Notes: generated from the letters alone by a model not told the origin. A DNA stretch of 64,000 nt from Streptomyces triculaminicus (GCF_017349075.1 NZ_JAFMOF010000002.1:868001-932000), one strand, 5' to 3'; positions 29,244-39,261 are shown, numbered from the stretch's first letter. Made by a program: numbers and translations.

Positions 29244-30350
29244 TCAGCGGGTGCCGACGGCGGCCCGGACCGCGCGACGAGCCATCGCGCAGTCGTCGTG
29301 CAGGCGGCGCAGCAGCAGTCGCTGCTCCTCTCCGGACTCCCCGGCCGCACCGGGTGCGGCGGGTTCGTGCATGGCGCGCTGCACGGCCGTCTCGTATGTC
29401 CTGATCTCCTGGGTGAGGACCAGCATCAGATTGACCAGGAAGGCGTCCCGGGACGTGGGCCCCGCGGCCTGGGCGTGCTGGCTGATCTGACGGCGGGCCA
29501 CCGGGGCGTCCCCGAGGACCGCCCACAGCGTCGCCAGGTCGTACCCCGGGAGGTACCAGCCGGCGTGGTCCCAGTCGACCAGCACCGGCCCGGCGGGCGA
29601 GAGCAGGATGTTCGACAGCAGCGCGTCGCCGTGGCAGAACTGCCCCTGCACATGGGCCAGCCCGTGCAACAGCTTCTGCAGATCGCCCAGATCGCGGTCG
29701 GTGAGCAGGCCGAGCTCGTGATAGCGGGCGATGCGCTTGCCGTAGTCCAGCGGCATGTCGAACATCCCGGCGGGCGGTCGCCAGAGGTTGACCCGGCAGA
29801 TCGCGCCGAGCGCCGCCCGGACGTCCGCGCGGGGGAGCGTGTCGACCGGATGCCGCTGGAGGGCGGCGGGACGGCCGGGCATGCGCTCGAGGACGAGCGT
29901 GCAGTTGTCGGGGTCGGCGGCGATCAGCCGGGGCACCCGCACCGGGGGGCGATGCCGGACAAACGCCCGATATGTGGCTATTTCATGACGGAACCGTTCG
30001 GCCCAGGCCGGTGAGTGGTCCAGTAAACACTTGGCCACCGCGGTGCTGCGCCCTGTCGTGCCGACCAGGAGGACGGAGCGTCCTCCCCGCCGGAGCACCT
30101 GGACGGGGTTGAACTCCGGGCAGATCCGGTGGACCGACGAGATCACCGTGCGCAGCTGGGCGCCCTGGGGGCCGGACAAGTCGATTCTCCCGCTCAGCGG
30201 TTGGGCACCGGCTCCCGGAGCCCTCCGTGCCCGTCCGCCCCCGAACGCGGCCCCCACGGCATGGGAGGGGTCCAGGTACGGCCCGCCGCCGCTCTGCTGG
30301 CTACGGAGCGGCCGGTGCGGAGCGGACACGGAGGTCGATGCTGCATACAT
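29244..30350 (-). CDS. Aminoglycoside phosphotransferase-fold protein (APH-like kinase)
   Basis: The 368-residue protein has the APH/choline-kinase fold: a nucleotide-binding N-lobe ([19 protein letters not shown]), the catalytic loop [18 protein letters not shown] with HGD-x4-N, and [21 protein letters not shown], which supplies the DxD-like magnesium site. The true substrate is unknown; many streptomycete members phosphorylate metabolites rather than antibiotics. The ATG at 30350 gives a ~70-residue low-complexity leader. It is divergent from the NsdA-type regulator across 235 bp without another gene. Confidence 0.85.
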   Translation of the reverse strand: MYAASTSVSAPHRPLRSQQSGGGPYLDPSHAVGAAFGGGRARRAPGAGAQPLSGRIDLSGPQGAQLRTVISSVHRICPEFNPVQVLRRGGRSVLLVGTTGRSTAVAKCLLDHSPAWAERFRHEIATYRAFVRHRPPVRVPRLIAADPDNCTLVLERMPGRPAALQRHPVDTLPRADVRAALGAICRVNLWRPPAGMFDMPLDYGKRIARYHELGLLTDRDLGDLQKLLHGLAHVQGQFCHGDALLSNILLSPAGPVLVDWDHAGWYLPGYDLATLWAVLGDAPVARRQISQHAQAAGPTSRDAFLVNLMLVLTQEIRTYETAVQRAMHEPAAPGAAGESGEEQRLLLRRLHDDCAMARRAVRAAVGTR

Positions 30351-30585
30351 GGGCTGAACAGATCCCTTCGTGTCGGCTGATGACCGCGCTCCCCCGACCG
30401 CCGGAACCTCCCGCACCCTGGGGAATGCGATCGGGCTCCGGATGGTCGGGGTTGCGCGTTCCTACATCACACCCGGCCGCGGGTGGCACACCATCTGGCG
30501 CACCCTGGCGAACCCTGGCGAATACTCGCTTGGCCCATGACGGCCCGAGTACCTTCAAGTCAGCCGAGGAACCTGGGGGCTTGAC

Positions 30586-32085
30586 GTGACGAGGGAACCC
30601 AACACCCGCCTTGCGGACCTGTTCGGCCTGGCCGGCTGGTCCAAGGGGGAGCTCGCGAGACTTGTGAACCGGCAGGCGGCGGTCATGGGCCATCCGCAGC
30701 TGGCGACCGACACCTCGCGGGTGAGGCGCTGGATCGACATGGGGGAGTCCCCGCGCGATCCCGTGCCCCGGGTGCTGGCCGCCCTCTTCACCGAGCGACT
30801 CGGCCGTGTCGTGACCATCGAGGACCTCGGGTTCGGTCGGCGCGGGCGGGCAGGCAAGGGGCAGTCCCCGGACGGGCTGCCGTGGCCGCCCGAGCGGACC
30901 GCCGCGGTCCTCACCGAATTCACGGGAATGGACCTCATGCTCAACCGACGCGGCTTGGTGGGCGCGGGCGCCGCGCTCGCCGCAGGCTCAGCAATCAGCG
31001 GCGCGATGCACGACTGGCTGCACTCCGATCCGGTCCTCGCCTCCGACGCCCCTCACTTCGACGACCCGCTGCGCGCCAGGGCGACGCACGCCGACCCCGC
31101 CGGCTACGACCGCTACGAGGCGGCCCCCGTCGGCTCCCTGGAGATCGACGCCCTGGAGCACTCGGTCGAGGTCTTCCGCCTCTGGGACGCCTCCCGGGGC
31201 GGCGGCCTGCAGCGCAAGGCGGTCGTGGGCCAGCTCAACGAGGTGGGCGGGATGCTCTCCTACCACCACCCCGAGCATCTCCAGCGCAGGCTGTGGGGGG
31301 TCGCCGCCAACCTGGCGGTGCTCGCGGGCTGGATGTCCCACGACGTGGGACTGGAGCCCACCGCGCAGAAGTACTTCGTCATCGCCGCGCATGCGGCCCG
31401 CGAGGGCGGTGACCGGCCCCGGGCGGGGGAGGCGCTCTCCCGCGCCGCCCGCCAGATGGTCCACCTCGGCCGCCCCGACGACGCCCTGGACCTGATGAAG
31501 CTCGCCAAGTCCGGCGGCGGCGACGACACCCTGCCGCGCACCCGGGCCATGCTCTGCACCATCGAGGCCTGGGCGCAGGCGTCCATGGGCCGGGGCCAGG
31601 CCATGCGGCGCACGCTGGGCGAGGCGGAGGAGCTGTTCGTCTCGGACCGGAGCGACGTGCCCCCGCCGAGCTGGATGCAAATGTTCGACGAGGCGGACCT
31701 GCACGGCATGCAGGCGCTGGCCTACCGCACGCTCGCGGACCACGACCCGGCCGCGGCACCCATCGCCCAGCGGCACGCCAAGCGGGCGATGGAGCTGCGG
31801 GGGGACCAGCACAAGCGGTCCATGCTCTTCGACTACATCTCCATGGCGTCCGCGTGCTTCATCGGCAACGACCCCGAGCAGGCGGACACCTTCGCCCGCA
31901 TGGCGCTCAACTCGATCGGCGAGATGTCCTCGCACCGCACCTGGGACCGGCTGCGCGAGATGTACCGGCTCACGGGGAAGTACGCGGACTACGCCAAGAT
32001 CGAGCATCTGCGGGAGGACATCCAGCGGGCGCTGCCCAAGGGGCCTCCCAAGCCCGGCGCCAGGTCCGGCGTCAAGGCCGTGTGA
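30586..32085 (+). CDS. nsdA: NsdA-type negative regulator of differentiation
   Basis: The 499-residue protein matches the NsdA/NsdB family, whose S. coelicolor members repress sporulation and antibiotic production. An N-terminal DNA-binding-like segment (GWSKGELARLVNRQAAV, DTSRVRRWIDMGESPRDPVP, VLAALFTERLGRVVTIEDLG) is followed by a hydrophobic GLVGAGAALAAGSAIS stretch and a helical TPR-like C-terminal region (AAREGGDRPRAGEALSRAARQ, RTRAMLCTIEAWAQASMGRG). Length matches NsdA (~500) better than NsdB. The GTG at 30586 has GGGGG upstream, and TACCTT at about 30549 is a possible -10. The gene is monocistronic. Confidence 0.78.
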   Translation: MTREPNTRLADLFGLAGWSKGELARLVNRQAAVMGHPQLATDTSRVRRWIDMGESPRDPVPRVLAALFTERLGRVVTIEDLGFGRRGRAGKGQSPDGLPWPPERTAAVLTEFTGMDLMLNRRGLVGAGAALAAGSAISGAMHDWLHSDPVLASDAPHFDDPLRARATHADPAGYDRYEAAPVGSLEIDALEHSVEVFRLWDASRGGGLQRKAVVGQLNEVGGMLSYHHPEHLQRRLWGVAANLAVLAGWMSHDVGLEPTAQKYFVIAAHAAREGGDRPRAGEALSRAARQMVHLGRPDDALDLMKLAKSGGGDDTLPRTRAMLCTIEAWAQASMGRGQAMRRTLGEAEELFVSDRSDVPPPSWMQMFDEADLHGMQALAYRTLADHDPAAAPIAQRHAKRAMELRGDQHKRSMLFDYISMASACFIGNDPEQADTFARMALNSIGEMSSHRTWDRLREMYRLTGKYADYAKIEHLREDIQRALPKGPPKPGARSGVKAV

Positions 32086-32139
32086 GCGGCCGCCGGTCCC
32101 GGCGGGAAGAGGCGGGAGGCCCTCACGAGGCGGGAAGCC

Positions 32140-33627
32140 CTAGGAGCCGATGCGCGCGATCAGCACGCACGCGTCGTCCTCGCGCTCCGTGCCGCCGAAC
32201 TCCTCCAGCACGGCCCGTAGGCACTCCTGGGCGCTGCCCGCCGCTGCGAAGCGCGGCGCGAGCCCGAGCAGGCGGGCGTCGGACGGCAGGGCCGCCAGCC
32301 CCTCGGTGTGCAGGACGAGCACGTCACCGGGGAGCAGGGTCTGTGCGTCCTGCTCGTAGGCGGCGTCGGAGACCGCTCCGAGGAGCACGCCCCGGGGCGG
32401 CCGGAGGGCCTGCCCCGTGCCGTCGCGGAAGAGCAGCGGGGCGGGGTGGCCGGCCTGGGCCCACAGCAGGGTGTGGGTGCCGGGGTCGTAGCGGCAGCAC
32501 ACCGCGCTGCCGAGCGCCGGCTGGGCCGAGGCGTCGAGCAGGTGGTTGAGCCAGCCCATCAGGGGCCCGGGCTCGGAGCCGGAGACGGCCATGCCGCGGA
32601 CGGCGCCGAGCAGCATGGCCATGGTGGAGGTCGCGGTCACGCCGTGGCCGGTGAGGCCCCCGACGGTCAGCAGCGTCTGCCCGCCGGGCAGCTCCATGGC
32701 GTCGAACCAGTCGCCGCCGATCAGGGTGCTCGTCGCCGAGGGGAGGTAGTGGCCGGCGAGGTCGAGGGCGGCGCCGTCGTGCGGGGCGCCGGACGTGCCC
32801 GCAGTGTGCTGCGGGAAGCGCAGCGAGCCGCGCCACGGCGGCAGCACGGCCTCCTGCAGCTCGACCGCGAGCCGGTGCTCGGTCCGCGCGATGTGCTGCT
32901 GGAGGCCGGCGGACTCATGGGTCTCCCGCACCTCCCGACGGCACCGCCGCAGCTCGCTGACGTCCCGCAGCACGGCCCACATGGAGGCCGTGCAGCCGTC
33001 GGCGTCGAGCACGGGCTCGCCCATCATGTGCACGGTGCGCAGCTCTCCGTCGCCGCGCACGATGCGGAACTCGCCGTCGACGGGCTTTCCGTCCACCAGA
33101 CAGTCGGTGACCATCGCGGTCAGTACGGGGGTGTCCTCCTCCGGCAGCCAGGAGGGGAGCTCGTCGAGGGTGAGCGCGCCGTCCTCGGGACGGCGGCCGA
33201 AGAGCTCGAAGAGCTCCTCGGACCAGGAGACCTCGTCGGTGAGGAAGTTCCACTCGGCGCTGCCGACCCGGGCGGCGCCGGGAGCCTCGGCGCGGGCGGC
33301 GGGCTCCGCCGCGCCGGGCCGCTCGGCGGTCAGGGTGGCGGTCGGGGCGGCGCCCCGCGCCAGGGCCGCGGCGTCGTCGGCGGGCAGTCCCGCGCGGAGC
33401 TGGCCCAGGTGCTCGCCGAGGGTGTCGGCGTGCTGGGCGGCCAGCTCGACCAGGGCGCGCTGCCAGCGCAGCCGGGGGTCGCCGGAGCGCTCGGCGTCCG
33501 CCGCCGTCTCGCGGCGGACCGCGTCGAGGCCGCCTCTGAGCCGCCGCGTCTGCGTGATGAGGGCGTCGACCGCACCGGGCTCGGCTGCCTCTGCGGCGGG
33601 TCGGTCCGCTGACTGCGGTGACGGCAT
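32140..33627 (-). CDS. PAS-containing SpoIIE/PP2C Ser/Thr phosphatase
   Basis: The ~495-residue protein has a helical N-terminus, a PAS domain (about residues 125-250; SAEWNFLTDEVSWSEELFELFGR, EFRIVRGDGELRTVHMMGEP, WAVLRDVSELRRC) and a C-terminal SpoIIE/PP2C phosphatase domain (LAVELQEAVLPP, TLIGGDWFDAMEL with the metal-binding GGDWYD-like motif, GLTGHGVTATSTMAMLLGAVRG, REDDACVLIARI). Such enzymes dephosphorylate anti-sigma-factor antagonists in response to a signal sensed by PAS. ATG at 33627 or GTG at 33630 is the likely start. No anti-sigma or antagonist gene adjoins it. Confidence 0.88.
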   Translation of the reverse strand: MPSPQSADRPAAEAAEPGAVDALITQTRRLRGGLDAVRRETAADAERSGDPRLRWQRALVELAAQHADTLGEHLGQLRAGLPADDAAALARGAAPTATLTAERPGAAEPAARAEAPGAARVGSAEWNFLTDEVSWSEELFELFGRRPEDGALTLDELPSWLPEEDTPVLTAMVTDCLVDGKPVDGEFRIVRGDGELRTVHMMGEPVLDADGCTASMWAVLRDVSELRRCRREVRETHESAGLQQHIARTEHRLAVELQEAVLPPWRGSLRFPQHTAGTSGAPHDGAALDLAGHYLPSATSTLIGGDWFDAMELPGGQTLLTVGGLTGHGVTATSTMAMLLGAVRGMAVSGSEPGPLMGWLNHLLDASAQPALGSAVCCRYDPGTHTLLWAQAGHPAPLLFRDGTGQALRPPRGVLLGAVSDAAYEQDAQTLLPGDVLVLHTEGLAALPSDARLLGLAPRFAAAGSAQECLRAVLEEFGGTEREDDACVLIARIGS

Positions 33628-33961
33628 CACGTACTCCGATACAAGCGGGGCGCGGCCCGGCTCGCGGTCCACGGACCCGGCCGGGCTGGGTGAGTGCTGT
33701 GACGACTCTTGCACAGTCGGCGACGGGCCGTCAGCGCTTTGGCAATACCCGATACGGTGGTGCTGGCGGCATATGCCCATGGCTTCTGTGCGACATATCC
33801 GACACCGCTCCGCGGAATGCGTTGTTCCAGGTAGGCTGCGGGCGCTCGGGCCCACCCGGGTTCCCACAGTTCACCAGGCATAGCGCCGGTGGACACCGGC
33901 AAGAATGGCGGACGACGGAAATCCCGTTGCCAGCCGACTCCCCGCACCGGATGCTGACCCC
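33628..33961. other. Divergent promoter region, no gene seen
   Basis: This 334-bp region separates the phosphatase gene (leftward) from the HEAT-repeat gene (rightward). It is less GC-rich than its surroundings around 33720-33840 and holds a GGCATATGCC palindrome near 33767, but no assignable promoter hexamers. Frames extending the neighbours into it lack ribosome sites. Confidence 0.4.
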
Positions 33962-35389
33962 ATGTTCGATCCAGACATAGCGCCCAGCGGCACCCTGCTC
34001 GGCCTCCTGCAGCGAGGCCGCGGCGACGGGACCCTGCATGCCCTCGCGGCGCCGCGCACCGAGGCGCTCGCGGCGCTGAACCACTGCGTGCTCCGCGACC
34101 CCCGGCGCGACTGGCAGCTCGAGAACCGCTCGCTCTACTACGCGCGCCTGTACGTGGACCTCGACGGCGGGCTCGGGGAGATCGAACAGCACCTCTTCCA
34201 CCCGGACGACCTGCTCGAGACCGGCGAGGAGCGCACCGGCCTGGCCCTCGCCGTCCTCGGCCACCTCGCCTCCTACGGGCGCGAGGACGCCCTCGCGCTG
34301 CTGCGCCGCTACGCCGCCCGCGGCGGCAACTGGTCCTGGGCCCTGGACGAGCTCGCCCTGCGCGACGACGACGCCGGTCTCCTCGCCCTCGGCGAGGCGG
34401 TCCTCGCGCGGTTCCCGCACACCCCCGAGGGCGAGTCCGCGCTCGCCGCCGCGGTGCGCGACGCCTTCGAGCCCCGGCCCTGGAGGCTGTGGGAGGACGA
34501 CCCGCACGCCCCCGCCCTCGGCGCCCGCGTGCGCGCCGCACGGGAGCAGGGCTCCTTCGACCGCTGGCAGCGCCAGCTGCGCCCCTCCGGGCCCCGGCCC
34601 GGCTGGAGCGTGCGCGAGGTCCTCGACTGGGCCCAGCAGGGCCTCGACCAGCACCCCACCCAGCACCGCCATGTCCCCGCCACCCGCTGCCTGACCGCCG
34701 TGGCCGGCCCCGAGGACCGCGGGGAGATCATCGAGGCCGCCGCCTTCGGCCAGGAGGCGGCGCGCGCCACCGCGCTGCGCTACCTCGCCGAGCACCACGA
34801 CCCGCAGGCCCTCGACCTGATCGAGACGGCCGCCGGCGACCCCGCCGAGCTCGTCGCGGACGCCGCCGTCACCGCCTTCGAGCGCATGCGCAGCACGGCC
34901 GCCCTCGAGCGCGCCCGTGCCTGGCTGACGCGTACCGACGCCCTGGGCGCCGCGGCCGCCGCCATGCTGGCCTGCCGCGGCGGGGAGTACGACTCCCCGC
35001 TCGTGCTGGCCGCCCTGCGCGAGGCCGTGCGGGTCTCGGGCTGCGACGCGCCCGTCCTGTGGGACCTCGTCGACGGCGCCGGGCGGATGGCGATCACCTG
35101 CGCCGCCCCGGTACTGCGCCACGTCTACCGCGAGACGTCCTCCTCCCACCTGCGCGGCCGTGCCGCCCGGGCCCTCGCCGCGACGGACCCCTCGTTCGCC
35201 ACGGGATTCGCCGTCGAGTGCCTGTGGGACTGCGAGGAGTCCACCCGGGAGCTCGCCGCCCACCACGCGACGACCGCCGACGCGCGCGTCGTGGAGCAGC
35301 TGCGCCGGCTGGCCGCCGACCCGGCCGAGGAGGCCGAGGTGCAGACGGCCGTCCGCAGCCGCTTCGAACCGGACGCGCCGGCGGTGTGA
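33962..35389 (+). CDS. HEAT-repeat-like protein conserved in Streptomyces
   Basis: The 475-residue protein begins MFDPDIAPSGTLLGLLQRGR, a start I recognise as conserved in streptomycete HEAT-repeat proteins, and consists of repeated helical pairs (AATALRYLAEHHDPQALDLI-like, AVTAFERMRSTAALERARAW, RGRAARALAATDPSFATGFA). There is no signal peptide, membrane segment or catalytic motif. HEAT arrays are protein-protein scaffolds, and its partner is unknown. A longer open frame from 33905 is not preferred. The small secreted-protein gene follows 57 bp downstream. Confidence 0.75.
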   Translation: MFDPDIAPSGTLLGLLQRGRGDGTLHALAAPRTEALAALNHCVLRDPRRDWQLENRSLYYARLYVDLDGGLGEIEQHLFHPDDLLETGEERTGLALAVLGHLASYGREDALALLRRYAARGGNWSWALDELALRDDDAGLLALGEAVLARFPHTPEGESALAAAVRDAFEPRPWRLWEDDPHAPALGARVRAAREQGSFDRWQRQLRPSGPRPGWSVREVLDWAQQGLDQHPTQHRHVPATRCLTAVAGPEDRGEIIEAAAFGQEAARATALRYLAEHHDPQALDLIETAAGDPAELVADAAVTAFERMRSTAALERARAWLTRTDALGAAAAAMLACRGGEYDSPLVLAALREAVRVSGCDAPVLWDLVDGAGRMAITCAAPVLRHVYRETSSSHLRGRAARALAATDPSFATGFAVECLWDCEESTRELAAHHATTADARVVEQLRRLAADPAEEAEVQTAVRSRFEPDAPAV

Positions 35390-35446
35390 GCCACGACGGA
35401 TGATCTTTAGGATGTCGGGGCCCCGCCCCGACGTCCTAGGAGTGCC

Positions 35447-36016
35447 GTGCCCGGCCGCCGCCCGTCCGCACCTGTCATATCCACCCTCTCCGCCGTGTCC
35501 GCCCCGGCGTCCCGCAGGGCGCTGCTCGCGGCCGCCGTGGCGCTGGCCCTGCGGCCCGCGGCCGCCGTCGCGGCCCCGGCCGCCCCGCCCGGCGCGGTCC
35601 GCGTCACCGAGGGGCAGGTCGCCGAGGCTGCTCCGGGCCTCCCGATCCTCTACCCCAGCGTGACCAGCTGCCTGACGATCACCCTCCGCCTGTGCGGCGG
35701 TGCCAAGGTCGGCGCGCACGCCAGCCTCTTCCAGGTGCCCGGCGAGCTGCGGTCGGACCGGATCCTGGCCGCCGCCCGGCGCGTGGCAGGCTCCCGCCGG
35801 ATCACCGCCGTCGAGGTCAGGGGAGCCGTCGGCGCCTGGCACCCGGGCTACTTCACCAAGGCCATCGAGGCCTACGGGGAGGGCGAGGCCGTGCCGTACC
35901 CCACGCACCCCGACCCCGACGGGCTGGCGCGTGCCGTGGCCTCCGGCCTGGGGCTGCCCGCGCGGGTGAAGGTGACCGTTCAGGATCTCCCCGACGGCGA
36001 CCAGACGGTCCGCTGA
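35447..36016 (+). CDS. Secreted protein of unknown function
   Basis: The 189-residue protein has a twin-arginine-like signal ([20 protein letters not shown]) followed by a ~135-residue domain with [25 protein letters not shown]-type sequence, [34 protein letters not shown] and [12 protein letters not shown]. The [10 protein letters not shown] segment faintly recalls the FGGAKM region of CheD deamidases, but the full fold cannot be claimed. GTG at 35447 is the likely start. It may be exported folded by Tat. Confidence 0.6.
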   Translation: MPGRRPSAPVISTLSAVSAPASRRALLAAAVALALRPAAAVAAPAAPPGAVRVTEGQVAEAAPGLPILYPSVTSCLTITLRLCGGAKVGAHASLFQVPGELRSDRILAAARRVAGSRRITAVEVRGAVGAWHPGYFTKAIEAYGEGEAVPYPTHPDPDGLARAVASGLGLPARVKVTVQDLPDGDQTVR

Positions 36017-36266
36017 CCACGCCACGGCGGACACCGCCTACGAGGCAGGGGAGTTGACCGGCCCGCTCACCCGACTCCCGCCGCCGGGCTGCCGACTTGG
36101 GGCCGGTGCGCACCGTAGCGGCGGCGGCGGCGGTCTTCTCCGGGCTGACGGTGTGACAGTGACGCTGGGCGCGGGCGCGGTCGCCCTGTCGGCCCGTTCC
36201 GCGCGGCCGGTCGTGCCCGGACTGTGCGAAGCTGTCCCGAACACCCCTATGACCAGGAGGTTTTTC

Positions 36267-36464
36267 ATGGCAGAGGACACGGCGGGGCAGTCGTCCGACA
36301 GCGGCGAGGACGACGTGAAGCGTAAGTTCCGTGAAGCCCTGGACCGCAAGCGCGGCAAATCGGGAGACTCCGCCGCTAACGGACAGAACCGCGACGGATC
36401 CAAGGTCCATGGCACCCACGGCAAAGCGGGCGGACAGCGGTCGTTCCGCCGCAAGAGCGGCTGA
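36267..36464 (+). CDS. DUF5302 small protein
   Basis: The 65-residue, highly charged protein ([38 protein letters not shown]) matches DUF5302, small disordered proteins widespread in actinobacteria and of unknown role. The start is set by AGGAGG at 36255-36260. A hairpin at 36480-36508 follows. Confidence 0.88.
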   Translation: MAEDTAGQSSDSGEDDVKRKFREALDRKRGKSGDSAANGQNRDGSKVHGTHGKAGGQRSFRRKSG

Positions 36465-36479
36465 ACGCCGGTCCGACAC

Positions 36480-36508
36480 GTACCCGGTGCATTCCCGGCA
36501 CCGGGTAC
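36480..36508. terminator. Terminator hairpin after the DUF5302 gene
   Basis: The arms GTACCCGGTGC and GCACCGGGTAC pair perfectly over 11 bp with a 7-nt loop, 16 bp after the DUF5302 stop. Confidence 0.75.
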
Positions 36509-36609
36509 GCGCCCTGCCGACCGCCTCCGAGGGTGTGCCGATAATGGAGGCGCTTCGCGGCCCGCGGAGCACCCCGGACAACCACAGCACCAGACAACAG
36601 GGGGCGCGG

Positions 36610-37050
36610 ATGAAGCGCGAGCAGCACCACACCGGACGACACCGAGGACGCCTGGCCCGTAGGGTCTCGGCCGTCATCTCCCTGGCCCTGGGCGCCGCCC
36701 TGCTGGCCACGCCGGCATCGGCCGTGAGCGCGCCCCCGTCGGCCCGGACCGTGACCCAGGCCGCGGCGGCCGACGCCGCGGGAGCGCGCACGGTGGGCAC
36801 CGCGGACGCGGCCGCCGGCGGCTCGGAGTCGACGGTCCTGGCCTCGTCGAAGCACCGGAGCACCGACCACCGGACGCTGGCCAAGGGCAAGGACAAGGAC
36901 AAGAAGAAGTCCAAGAAGAAGAAGGGCTTCCTGAAGAAGCTGGGCGTCGCCGCGCTCGTCGCGATGATCCTGGGCACCCTGCTGGTGGTCGCCCTGATCG
37001 TCCTGGCGATCTTCCTGGTCCGGCGGGCCTTCAAGCGTCGTCGGTCCTGA
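36610..37050 (+). CDS. Small exported membrane protein with Lys-rich linker
   Basis: The 146-residue protein has a cleavable-type N-terminal signal (RRVSAVISLALGAALLATPASAVSA), an Ala/Thr-rich external segment, a lysine-rich stretch (KGKDKDKKKSKKKKGFLKK) and a C-terminal transmembrane helix (VAALVAMILGTLLVVALIVLAIFLV) ending in basic residues. This suggests a type I membrane protein with the basic patch near the membrane surface. I recognise no family. It begins at ATG 36610 about 100 bp after a terminator and is convergent with the next gene. Confidence 0.65.
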   Translation: MKREQHHTGRHRGRLARRVSAVISLALGAALLATPASAVSAPPSARTVTQAAAADAAGARTVGTADAAAGGSESTVLASSKHRSTDHRTLAKGKDKDKKKSKKKKGFLKKLGVAALVAMILGTLLVVALIVLAIFLVRRAFKRRRS

Positions 37051-37089
37051 TCCCCTGCGGCTCCGCCGTCGCGGCCGTCCCCGCCCGCC

Positions 37090-37995
37090 TCAGCTCGTCT
37101 TCGCCACCCAGGTCAGGGCGAGCCATGGCGTGGCGGCGGCCGCGACCGCCAGGGCCCAGCCCGTACCGGTCTCGGGGAACCCGATGAGCAGGGGGACGAC
37201 GAGCCCGGCCCCGCACGCGAGCATCAGCGCGGCGGGCAGATGGACCCAGGGCTCGAATCGACGCGCGTAGCGCACGCCCGCTTCCCGGCGGTGCATCGCG
37301 ATGGCGGTGACGAGCCCGGCCGCGAGGCCGGTGATCCAGATGGCCGGGAGCGCGAGGATGCGGCCGGCGAAGGAGCCGATGTCGTTGTCCGGAGCCTGAC
37401 GCACCCCCAGGTCGGGGCGGTCCGGTGCGTAGAGCAGCTGGACGGTGCGGCCTTCCTCGGGGCGGCCGCTGGTGTGCACCCCCGCGAGGGTGACCCGCTG
37501 GTCGCCGGAGGCGAAGGGGATGGTGAAGGTGATCTCCGAGGCGAATTCGCCGGTGCCGTCGATCTCCCTGCCGGTGGCCCGCGGAGTGCCGACGATCCGC
37601 TCGACCAGTACCTCGTGCGTGGTGGCGCCGGCCCGTTCGGCTCTGGCGAGCCACTTGCCGTCCGCGCCGTCCGGCCCCACGCCCTGGCAGAGCGCGGCGG
37701 CGCTGGTGAGCGCCACGCCGAATCCCAGCACCCAGCACAGCGCGCGCGAGGGCCTCGGCTCGGGCCACGGCTCGTGCCTCCTGCGCCAGGCCTTCCTGCG
37801 CAGCGCCGCCCGGCGGCGGGCCCGCACCAGCAGGGAGACGAGGAGCCAGCACAGCGCGCACCCCGCGGTCGCGCCGAGCAGCTCCAGTTGGTGGCGCTTG
37901 GGCGGCAGTTCCCGGAACGGGATCACACCGAGCACCATGGTCGCGTAGCCCACGAGCAGCGTGGCCCACCCCGCCAGTCGCGTCCCCATCCGCAT
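37090..37995 (-). CDS. DUF3592-like membrane protein
   Basis: The ~301-residue protein has two N-terminal helices (LAGWATLLVGYATMVLGVIPF, LLGATAGCALCWLLVSLLVRA), a third near WVLGFGVALTSAAALC, an extracytoplasmic beta-rich domain (ATTHEVLVERIVGTPRA, ASEITFTIPFASGDQRVTL, GRTVQLLYAPDRPDLGV) typical of DUF3592, and further C-terminal helices (IWITGLAAGLVTAIAM, LPAALMLACGAGLVVPLLIG). The role is unknown. The ATG at 37995 has GTGGGGGA upstream; a GTG at 38016 is possible. Confidence 0.7.
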   Translation of the reverse strand: MRMGTRLAGWATLLVGYATMVLGVIPFRELPPKRHQLELLGATAGCALCWLLVSLLVRARRRAALRRKAWRRRHEPWPEPRPSRALCWVLGFGVALTSAAALCQGVGPDGADGKWLARAERAGATTHEVLVERIVGTPRATGREIDGTGEFASEITFTIPFASGDQRVTLAGVHTSGRPEEGRTVQLLYAPDRPDLGVRQAPDNDIGSFAGRILALPAIWITGLAAGLVTAIAMHRREAGVRYARRFEPWVHLPAALMLACGAGLVVPLLIGFPETGTGWALAVAAAATPWLALTWVAKTS

Positions 37996-38083
37996 GCCGT
38001 ACGTCCCCCACCACACCTAATTGATCTTGAGGTGGACAGGGTAATAGGGCGCCGCGCCCTTCCGTCCGGTGGGCCGGGAGAGG

Positions 38084-38413
38084 TCAGCCCGCCTGGCTGA
38101 GGAAGCGCCCCGGCTTGCACGCCTCGCAGAGCTGGACCTCGCGGGTGTCGAACAACTCGCGGGCCTCCGCGGTCGTCAGGGTCTGCTCGTCGCCCTTGGG
38201 CACCCAGCAGCCCAGGTGGTGCAGTTCGGGAAGCGGTCCGCCCGGGCGCGGATAGACCGTCACCGCCCAGATGGCGTCCTCGAAATCCTGCCGCCACTCG
38301 CCCCGCAGGCGTTGGAGTACGACTTCGCGTACCCAATCGCGGGAGGAATGGCCGACTTCACGCGCGGCGGATTCGATGCGGGCGAGTTCTACCTCGGTGA
38401 AGAGCTGCTCCAT
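38084..38413 (-). CDS. Small Cys-containing protein (DUF6233-like)
   Basis: The 109-residue protein ends with HHLGCWVPKGDEQTLTTAEARELFDT and VQLCEACKPGRFL. The pattern H-x-x-x-CW...EAR...C-x-x-C resembles DUF6233 proteins common in Streptomyces, which may bind zinc through the Cys/His residues. The N-terminal half is helical. Function is unknown. It precedes the DUF3592-like gene by 88 bp on the same strand. Confidence 0.65.
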   Translation of the reverse strand: MEQLFTEVELARIESAAREVGHSSRDWVREVVLQRLRGEWRQDFEDAIWAVTVYPRPGGPLPELHHLGCWVPKGDEQTLTTAEARELFDTREVQLCEACKPGRFLSQAG

Positions 38414-38778
38414 GACGCCGGACAGTAGCAGCGGGGGACCGTGCGTGACCGGGGTTCGGGACGATCGCGCACCGGGCTGACCTGCGACTTGACCGTGTAC
38501 GGGTCAACCGCGGGAGGAACGCCCGGCTGACGCCGTTCATATGAAGAGCAGCTCCGGGCCCCCCTTTCGGGACTGGCATAGGACGACGGGATATACCGAC
38601 AGGTCCTCGCCCCATGCCCCGAGCACGGCGCCCGTGGCCAATTCGTTATCACCCGACCTCGTGAACACGGCGGATTTTCCCGGCCGCTCCGCCGCGCACC
38701 ACCACACCGGCCGTAACCCCGCAGGGGGGTACGGCCGTTTAACCACGCGTCCCGGAACCGACAGCGGAGGGAGCCCCG
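38414..38778. other. Promoter region of the Ehr-type operon, no gene seen
   Basis: This 365-bp region separates the leftward Cys-containing gene from the rightward membrane-complex operon. It holds the inverted repeat TTGACC (38489-38494)/GGTCAA (38502-38507), a possible operator, and a less GC-rich stretch around 38580-38670. GGAGGGAG at about 38767 serves as the ribosome site of the first gene. No gene was recognised. Confidence 0.45.
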
Positions 38779-39261
38779 ATGAGCCTGCTGCGCAAGATCC
38801 GCGACACCGGGCGGGTGGCGGAGGACGCCCCGCCCCGGCCGACCGGGACTCCGCCGCGCGCCGCGCGGGACCTGGGCGGCTCGGCGCAGGTGCGGTGCGT
38901 GGACGCCGGATCGTGCAACGGCTGCGAGATCGAGATCGCGGCCGCCTTCGGACCCGTGCACGACGCCGAGCGGTACGGAGCACGGCTTGTGGCCTCGCCC
39001 CGGCACGCCGACGTGGCCCTGGTGACCGGGCCGGTGACCCGCAACATGGCCGAACCGCTGCGACGCACCGTCGCCGCCATGCCCAGGCCCCGCCTCGTCG
39101 TGGCCGTCGGCGATTGTGCCATCGACTGCGGGGAGTTCGCAGGCGGATACGGCATCGAGGGCACGGTCGCCGACGTGGTCCCCACCGACCTTCAGGTGCC
39201 CGGCTGCCCGCCGGAACCCGAGGCGATCGTGGCCGCGCTGCGGACGGTGACCGGCAGATGA
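38779..39261 (+). CDS. NuoB/HyfI-like [4Fe-4S] small subunit of an Ehr-type complex
   Basis: The 160-residue protein is homologous to complex I subunit NuoB and group 4 hydrogenase small subunits. Four cysteines expected to bind the proximal cluster are present: Cys46 and Cys49 in DAGSCNGCEIEI, Cys113 in VGDCAIDCG and Cys143 in VPGCPPEP. It would carry electrons at the interface with the large subunit. It opens a tightly packed rightward operon of six genes that lacks ferredoxin-type subunits. Its stop overlaps an ATGA leading into a tiny frame before the next gene. Confidence 0.88.
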   Translation: MSLLRKIRDTGRVAEDAPPRPTGTPPRAARDLGGSAQVRCVDAGSCNGCEIEIAAAFGPVHDAERYGARLVASPRHADVALVTGPVTRNMAEPLRRTVAAMPRPRLVVAVGDCAIDCGEFAGGYGIEGTVADVVPTDLQVPGCPPEPEAIVAALRTVTGR